A stretch of DNA of 64,000 nucleotides from Planctomycetota bacterium. GTDB taxonomy: Bacteria > Planctomycetota > Phycisphaerae > UBA1845. A program made the position numbers and the translations under genes. Below the pieces are notes generated by a model that saw nothing but the letters and a program-made list of their open reading frames with translations, had not been told where the DNA came from and ran no database searches. This document shows positions 60,001-64,000 of the stretch, piece after piece. Location of the stretch: contig JACQFE010000045.1 in the NCBI GenBank assembly GCA_016200265.1, positions 124,001-188,000 of the forward strand, in the 5' to 3' direction. Positions within the stretch are counted from its first letter, which is position 1; every line of letters starts with the position of its first letter.

Positions 60001-61525
60001 TCGTTGTGGCACTGGCGTAACTGCACCCCAGAGCCATGTGCCCTTGCCCGGACATGGCCACACTGGGGATCCAAAAGGAACGCGGACTCGCCGAGGCATT
60101 GCTGAACAACGTGCCCGATTGGTTCAGCGTCGGCGTCGTCGATAGACTCTTAATCTCATACCAACGCGAACCGTCACGTCCACCGCTGGAGCTTGCCACG
60201 CCGGAGCTATTCACCTGAATGTTGTGCGCGGTCCAGAGCGTACTTACACCGGTAAGCGTGTTCCTATGAATTGCGGCCTCAAAGAGACGATCATCGAGGG
60301 CGCTAATTGACGTCGTGCTACCCGATGCGGGGACAAGTATGGGAAAAGCGGTTGCCGGAACGGTGATGCTGAGGTTTCCGGAAATCGTCGGAGTGCCGCC
60401 GGGACTGCCTACGCGACGCATCTGCAGCAGACCGAAAGCAACGTTGTCTACGCCAATAAAATAACCTTCTGTCGCGCTGGGGTCGTCATTGTCGACCCCG
60501 CGCGGCGTATAAGGCCCTGCACCCGAGCCGACTACCAAGCCGCGGAACGCAGTGTCCACGAGAGGACCGCCGCTGAGCACTGAGGTCTTACGAATGACAT
60601 GGCCGCTTGTTCGGGAAAAAGAGCCGCCGCTCGTGAATAGGTTGCCGCCGATATAGAGAGCGTTGGCGTCAATTCCCAGTGACGGGTAGTCAAAAAACGT
60701 ATTGTTGTCACCGGTTCCGTCCCCGCCGGTGTTATTGTGCTGGATGAAGAAAAACGTAAAGCTGGAACTATTTGTAATGGTGGTGCCGCTGCTGGCCGCG
60801 ATCAAAATGCGATTATTTGTTGAGGCCACATTCACCATGATGATGAACCAGCGACCACTTGTCCGGTCGTATCGAACTTGTGGGTCACTCGTGCCGCTGC
60901 CGTTGCGCACACTGTTGAAAAAGCCATCCGTGGTCGCGTTGAGCGCGCTGTCGGGAGTTCCCGATCTGTTGAAGGACTTGATCCGACCGTTTACGCACAC
61001 CACGATCTGCGACGGCCCGACCGCTCCCATGGTGTCCGGCGGGATGAAACCGGCAGTGTTGGAAATCTGAACAGCCAGGAAATTAGTCGGCCCGATGAGT
61101 TGCGGGCTGTCCGGGGCAGGTTCCCCGTTTGGGGGAGGCCATTGCGAAGTCGCAGGAGAATCCGGATTTTGATGTAGATGTTTGCGTCTCGGGTCGCGCG
61201 GTTCACGTTCTCGCGGCTCATGGTTTCGCATGGGCCTGATCTCAAATGGTGGTCCGCCCGCCGCATCGATTGTGGCCTGACGGGCCATGATTTGTTCGAC
61301 GGTTTCAGTGATGCCCATCTCGCCGACGGTGGGCGTGCCAACAATTTCCTGCGCCGAATCCAAAAGCCAGTCGGGGATTCGGACAACGCCAGACTCCACG
61401 ATGCCATCGCTTGTCGGCGGCCTTGCGCGCACTTCCAATTGCGCGGAAACAAGAAACAAGCCGCCCACAAAAAGGGTGAGCGTCAAACGTCTTGTAAATC
61501 CCAATCCAATCCGATTACTCAACAT
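57035..61525 (-). CDS. 1496-residue secreted protein: propeller-like part, TIG-like domain, 22 Cys-rich repeats and the shared C-terminal module
   Basis: Start ATG 61525 with GGGGAGAGG just upstream, and signal peptide MLSNRIGLGF...FVGGLFLVSA. Order: a beta-rich part with RTSGRWFIIMVNVAS and WTAHNIQVNSSG (residues about 130-580) without a named match; a TIG/IPT-like domain (SGISPSTVCQGSMLDLVLTG, residues about 590-690); 22 Cys-rich units of about 24 residues (residues about 695-1265), alternating CNDGNVCTDDSC...GC and CDDGNACTTNDTC.GG.C; and a shared module from about residue 1280 (KTRYFSF, RWVGPVSDC, LQCSPNYVDW, SRWGDVLAPF, QPNVTDIAAAVDKF) ending in Cys-Pro. No enzyme motif; likely a large cell-surface or extracellular adhesion-type protein. 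Confidence 0.85.
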   Translation of the reverse strand: MLSNRIGLGFTRRLTLTLFVGGLFLVSAQLEVRARPPTSDGIVESGVVRIPDWLLDSAQEIVGTPTVGEMGITETVEQIMARQATIDAAGGPPFEIRPMRNHEPREREPRDPRRKHLHQNPDSPATSQWPPPNGEPAPDSPQLIGPTNFLAVQISNTAGFIPPDTMGAVGPSQIVVCVNGRIKSFNRSGTPDSALNATTDGFFNSVRNGSGTSDPQVRYDRTSGRWFIIMVNVASTNNRILIAASSGTTITNSSSFTFFFIQHNNTGGDGTGDNNTFFDYPSLGIDANALYIGGNLFTSGGSFSRTSGHVIRKTSVLSGGPLVDTAFRGLVVGSGAGPYTPRGVDNDDPSATEGYFIGVDNVAFGLLQMRRVGSPGGTPTISGNLSITVPATAFPILVPASGSTTSISALDDRLFEAAIHRNTLTGVSTLWTAHNIQVNSSGVASSSGGRDGSRWYEIKSLSTTPTLNQSGTLFSNASASPRSFWIPSVAMSGQGHMALGCSYASATTNDWAGVAAAGRLSSDPLGTTQSPTIVQAGLGSYTLVGNGSNRWGDFSFTHVDPNDNMTMWTFQEYANATNSWAVRVVQLLAPPPATPSGISPSTVCQGSMLDLVLTGTSSSGSGFYDPGNGYSNHISASVGGTGVAVNSVTFTDPTHVTLNITVDAGAAPGARTVTVTNPDGQSTVSASGILTIPNCNDGNSCTMDTCSNGVCGHENHAGFCDDGDLCTVSDVCVGGICTGIPINCGDGNDCTTDTCQTGNCVHTSNSNPCDDGNACTSNDICAGGTCNGTSISCDDGNVCTTDNCDPLTGCMHTNNHVPCDDGDACTIGDVCSGGSCSGIPIDCNDGNVCTDDSCDHSTGCQHPNNTNVCDDHHLCTDDDVCGGGFCSGTPVSDCTECTQDGDCDDLNACTTDTCQAGFCIFTDNTDPCDDGNSCTANDTCSGGVCVGGAAVVCNDGNVCTDDSCNPAGGCVYVNNSSPCDDGDACTTYDTCMNGGCVGGPPPDCNDHNVCTDDSCIPASGCHHANNASACDDGNACTTNDTCAGGSCAGGPAPNCDDGNVCTDDSCTPGSGCTHVDNTNSCNDGHVCTSGDVCSGGVCMGTPIPNCTECTQDSECNDGNVCTTDTCQSGRCVYTPNSNPCDDGNACTTNDTCSGGSCVGGASPNCNDNNPCTDDSCDMSQGCRHVNNSNLCNDGNACTANDTCGGGSCSGTTISCNDGNACTDDSCNPASGCQFVNNTSPCDRDGDSCTQDQCDGQGNCVFVQLVCNFPTTPLADPTGVDKTRYFSFQITSSATAAGSDTALQVTLVSLMHPNPPNLPQYPPPNFSAFEGSIRWVGPVSDCQETETPLTAFKCARLQCSPNYVDWVAVLGGQTLHISGVEVVPSSTYDVRQFSSTCLGNENTCTGVSSTLRISTSRWGDVLAPFQAPSPAPLTQPNVTDIAAAVDKFKSVPTAIIVARADVNPAIPNERVDIADVANIVDGFKNLAYPYPGPAACP

Positions 61526-61997
61526 TGCCTCTCCCCTATCCGCGATCATCGCAGCGAAAACTCTCTTGCCGTCTCCATGATTTGCGATTTCGTGCGATCC
61601 CGGAGCCAGAGCACCCAATACTCATCTGAACAGTCGGGCCTTGTTTGCGACACGCCGACATTCTACCTATTACCAATTCCAAAAAACAAATGCGCGGAGC
61701 GTTGAATGGAAGGGCGAATCTCCCGCTGAGCCGCGGCTCGACCTCCCGGTGAGAACGCGCCATGATCGATGGGGACTCGCATCGCACAGAAGCAGTAATG
61801 CCACAGTTGACTCTGAACCAGTCCAAGCACCCCAGCCCAGCGGAGCAGACGAATGACCAATAACAAACCAATCACATTTTTCGGTGTTTTCTCGGCCATC
61901 TTGTGCTTTATCCAGGCCTAATCCTTGCCCACTCGAAAGGCGCGGCTTGCGGGGCATACGAGGGCGTCACATAAAAGGATCCCACAAGCGAATGGCC
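61526..61997. other. Intergenic region, no gene seen
   Basis: The stretch between the large Cys-rich gene and ilvC, both on the minus strand. Short open frames exist on both strands but overlap heavily and carry no family pattern. No hairpin with a T-run was found by eye; presumably it holds the promoter of the large gene and the end of the ilvC transcript. Confidence 0.4.
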
Positions 61998-63011
61998 TTA
62001 GGAACGTCCTGACGACGCATTTTGATTCAGCCACGGCATCAACGCTCGCACATTGCTGCCGGCTTTTTCAAACGCGGTCCCTTCTTCCGCATCATTAAGT
62101 CGTTGAAATCGCTTGCCGCCGGAACGGAATTCGTTGATCCACTCGCTCGCAAATGAGCCATCTCGAACTTCCGCGAGAATGCGCTTCATTTCCGCGCGGC
62201 AAGCCTCTGGGACAATCCTTGGCCCTCGCGTCAACGCTCCATACTCGGCCGTATTGGAAATCGCTCCATACATCCCCGCCACGCCGCGTGTGTACACGAG
62301 ATCGACGATCTGTTTGAGTTCGTGAACACATTCGAGATAGGCGAATTCCGGCTCATATCCGGCCGATACAAGCGTTTCAAACGCCGCCTTGCAAAGCTCA
62401 ATCACGCCGCCGCAAAGCACGGCCTGTTCTCCGAAAAGATCAGTTTCGGTCTCGTTCGCGAATGTCGTCTCGACGATGGCGGCCCGGAATGAACCGATCG
62501 CGGCGGCCCAGGCCAGTGCGGTGCGTCTTGCAATTCCGGAGGCATCCTGGTGAATTGCCATGAGCGATGGCAACCCCTTGCCTTCAAGATACAGCGAGCG
62601 AAGCAGGGTTCCCGGCCCCTTCGGCGCAATCATCACAACATCCACGTCCGGCGGCGGGTCAATAAAACCGAAGCGAATGTTGAACCCGTGTACAAATCCG
62701 AGCGTTTGCCCGCTTCGCATCGAACCAGCAATTTCAAAGGAATAAATCTGTGCCGCGGATTCATCGGGAAGTGTGAGGATGATGAGATCCGCTTCCGCTA
62801 CGGCGCTGGCGACTGGCTTCGGTTCGAATCCATCCTCGCGGGCGCGCATCCCACTGCGACCCTCGCGCTGTCCGACAATCACATCGATTCCAGAATCTCG
62901 AATGTTGAGTGCGTGTGCCCGACCCTGATTGCCATAACCGATGACGACCACACGCTTCTGGCGGAGAAAACTGAGGTCCGCGTCGGTTGTTTTAGCGAGT
63001 GTGAGAGCCAT
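61998..63011 (-). CDS. ilvC: Ketol-acid reductoisomerase
   Basis: Second enzyme of valine and isoleucine synthesis, converting acetolactate/acetohydroxybutyrate with NAD(P)H and Mg. N-terminal Rossmann part: KRVVVIGYGNQGRAHALNIRDSG with GxGxxG-type loop, VGQREGRS (the residues after GQRE hint at NADP or NAD use), LIILTLPDESAAQIYS, and LGFVHGFNIRFGFIDPP. C-terminal part: DLFGEQAVLCGGVIELCKAAFETLVSAGYEPEFAYLECVHELKQIVDLVYTRG, with the Asp/Glu metal ligands. Length 337 residues is the class I norm. The adjacent upstream gene is scpB, so ilvB/ilvN are elsewhere. Confidence 0.95.
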   Translation of the reverse strand: MALTLAKTTDADLSFLRQKRVVVIGYGNQGRAHALNIRDSGIDVIVGQREGRSGMRAREDGFEPKPVASAVAEADLIILTLPDESAAQIYSFEIAGSMRSGQTLGFVHGFNIRFGFIDPPPDVDVVMIAPKGPGTLLRSLYLEGKGLPSLMAIHQDASGIARRTALAWAAAIGSFRAAIVETTFANETETDLFGEQAVLCGGVIELCKAAFETLVSAGYEPEFAYLECVHELKQIVDLVYTRGVAGMYGAISNTAEYGALTRGPRIVPEACRAEMKRILAEVRDGSFASEWINEFRSGGKRFQRLNDAEEGTAFEKAGSNVRALMPWLNQNASSGRS

Positions 63012-63020
63012 CGGGCCTGC

Positions 63021-63647
63021 TCATTCGACGGGCCTCAACGTCGCCCCACCGGGCAGATCGCCGTCAAGTTTTGGAAGGTCCTTCAAGCTGCCCAAACCGA
63101 AAATCTCAAGGAATTTCGGCGTCGTGCCATAAAGCAGCGGTCGGCCGATTTCCTCCGCCCGGCCGACAATGCGAATCAACCCGGCATCACGCAATCGAAT
63201 CAAGAGATCGCCGGCCGCGACTCCGCGAACCGCCTCGATATCCGCTCGCAACACCGGCTGCTTGTATGCGATGACCGCCAGCGTTTCCAATGCCGCCCCG
63301 GTAAGCCGAGTATCGTCGCGGGCCTTGTGCAGCTTTTTCACCCAAGGAGCATAGTCGGGCAGGGTAAGAATCTGGTAGCCCTTCGCGATGGATTCAATTC
63401 GGTAGGATGCCCCCACTGACGCATAACGCTCGTTTAGCGCGTCAATGTGCGACTTCACATCGGTGGCGTTTCCCCGTCCGAGGATTTGAGCAATTTTCGC
63501 CGCAGGAAGCGGATCGTCCGTTGATATCAGCAAGGCCTCAACGACCGATACCGGCGTGACATTCGCTTCGTTCGCCGGCATCGATTCCAACGCCTGAGCG
63601 TCGGACCCTTCTGCGGTTGTGGATACAGTTTGAACCATCTCGTCCAT
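63021..63647 (-). CDS. scpB: Segregation and condensation protein B
   Basis: Winged-helix partner of the SMC-ScpA condensin complex. Blocks: VVEALLISTDDPLPAAKIAQILG, IESIAKGYQILTLPDYAPWVKKLH, LTGAALETLAVIAYKQPVLRADIEAVRGV, DLLIRLRDAGLIRIVGRAEEIGRPLLYGTTPKFLEIFGLGSLKDLP, typical of ScpB. 208 residues with a Glu/Ala-rich extension at both ends. Start ATG 63647. Nine bases separate its stop from the ilvC start, so they may be co-transcribed. scpA is not seen here. Confidence 0.93.
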   Translation of the reverse strand: MDEMVQTVSTTAEGSDAQALESMPANEANVTPVSVVEALLISTDDPLPAAKIAQILGRGNATDVKSHIDALNERYASVGASYRIESIAKGYQILTLPDYAPWVKKLHKARDDTRLTGAALETLAVIAYKQPVLRADIEAVRGVAAGDLLIRLRDAGLIRIVGRAEEIGRPLLYGTTPKFLEIFGLGSLKDLPKLDGDLPGGATLRPVE

Positions 63648-63738
63648 GAATTTGATTGTAACGTGAATGCCTCGATAACGCGAGAAGCCTTGGGGCGTTG
63701 CGACGACTCAATCCAACCGCTATACACTCCCACTCTGC

Positions 63739-64000
63739 ATGAGGAAGCCGATACGAAACAAACGCAATCTCCTGGCGAACTCGGATTTCGCCGCTGGTCG
63801 CCTTTCGCCGAGTCGATGGCGATGGACCCGCACGGGCAAGGGAATCACCTGGAAGCGACTTGGCGACGATGAATTAACGCCGGGCATCGAGATCGTAAGT
63901 TGCGGCCATATGGGCCGCGCCGCGTGGTACCAGGACATCGCCAGCAAGCCCGGCGCTGATTACCGGGTCGAAGCCGATGTCGATTGTGATTTAACGGCCA
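63739..64000 (+). CDS. Partial secreted or surface carbohydrate-binding-like protein (5' end only)
   Basis: Starts at ATG 63739 (MRKPIRNKRNLLANSDF) and runs off the window after about 87 codons. The start NLLANSDFAAGRLSPSRWRWTRTG, then GIEIVSCGHMGRAAWYQDIASKPG, matches the opening of CBM4/CBM9-like beta-sandwich domains (NLLxNxxFExG...W), which bind sugars. No signal peptide is visible before this block. The remaining length and domain order are not known. Confidence 0.55.
   Translation, partial: MRKPIRNKRNLLANSDFAAGRLSPSRWRWTRTGKGITWKRLGDDELTPGIEIVSCGHMGRAAWYQDIASKPGADYRVEADVDCDLTA

Overview
The window looks like chromosomal DNA from a Gram-negative, Planctomycetota-like bacterium (inferred from content; no 16S gene is present). 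Pointers are many secreted proteins with dockerin-like ends, a PEP-CTERM protein, a prepilin-like protein with an N-terminal methylation motif, small zinc-ribbon membrane proteins, an Hc1-like histone fragment, an in-house peptidoglycan pathway (MurE with a DNPR motif typical of meso-diaminopimelate enzymes) and a base composition that is moderately GC-rich. No integrase, transposase, phage gene or CRISPR array was seen.

Layout. 1-6.9 kb: membrane protein, lipoprotein, DNA polymerase III delta (holA), TPR protein, Hc1-like histone, FabZ-like dehydratase and glutamate dehydrogenase. 7-12.5 kb: a large secreted reprolysin-like protease, a lipoprotein, a PhnB-like VOC protein and an ArsR-SRPBCC operon with a visible promoter/operator. 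12.9-19.6 kb: YyaL-type thioredoxin-domain protein, a FliA/WhiG-type sigma factor, zinc-ribbon membrane protein, matrixin-like protease, YceI-like protein and tRNA-Leu(UAG). 19.7-29.4 kb: mostly secreted or surface proteins, plus an endonuclease III homologue and a glycine-rich zinc-ribbon protein. 29.5-37.5 kb: Ski2-like helicase, a short-repeat-rich intergenic stretch carrying two parS-like palindromes, a 14-repeat RCC1 protein with a dockerin-like tail, and two membrane glycosyltransferases.

37.6-43.6 kb: a phosphotransferase, rsfS and the cell-wall run murE-murF-mraY (murE/murF overlap). 44-50.5 kb: a LamG/Cys-rich gene split by one in-frame TAA, a prepilin-like protein, two tandem ketoacyl synthases and a zinc-dependent phospholipase C-like protein. 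50.7-53.8 kb: a STAS antagonist, a RsbW-like kinase fused to acylphosphatase, an orphan dockerin fragment and two TRASH/YHS-type proteins. 54.4-64 kb: yajC-tgt group, tRNA-Ala(CGC), a 1496-residue secreted protein with 22 Cys-rich repeats, ilvC, scpB and the start of a secreted carbohydrate-binding-like gene running off the end.

The strongest unexplained signal is a homologous C-terminal module of about 190-230 residues, ending in Cys-Pro-stop, on three otherwise unrelated secreted proteins (ends at 9718, 19694 and 57035). It combines a conserved beta-rich part (RWVGP, LQC, WGDV.APF) with two dockerin-like helices. Other notable items are the parS pair, the nonsense-split gene, the kinase-acylphosphatase fusion, the orphan dockerin tail and several families of short dispersed repeats, one of them inserted in frame in a glycosyltransferase gene.
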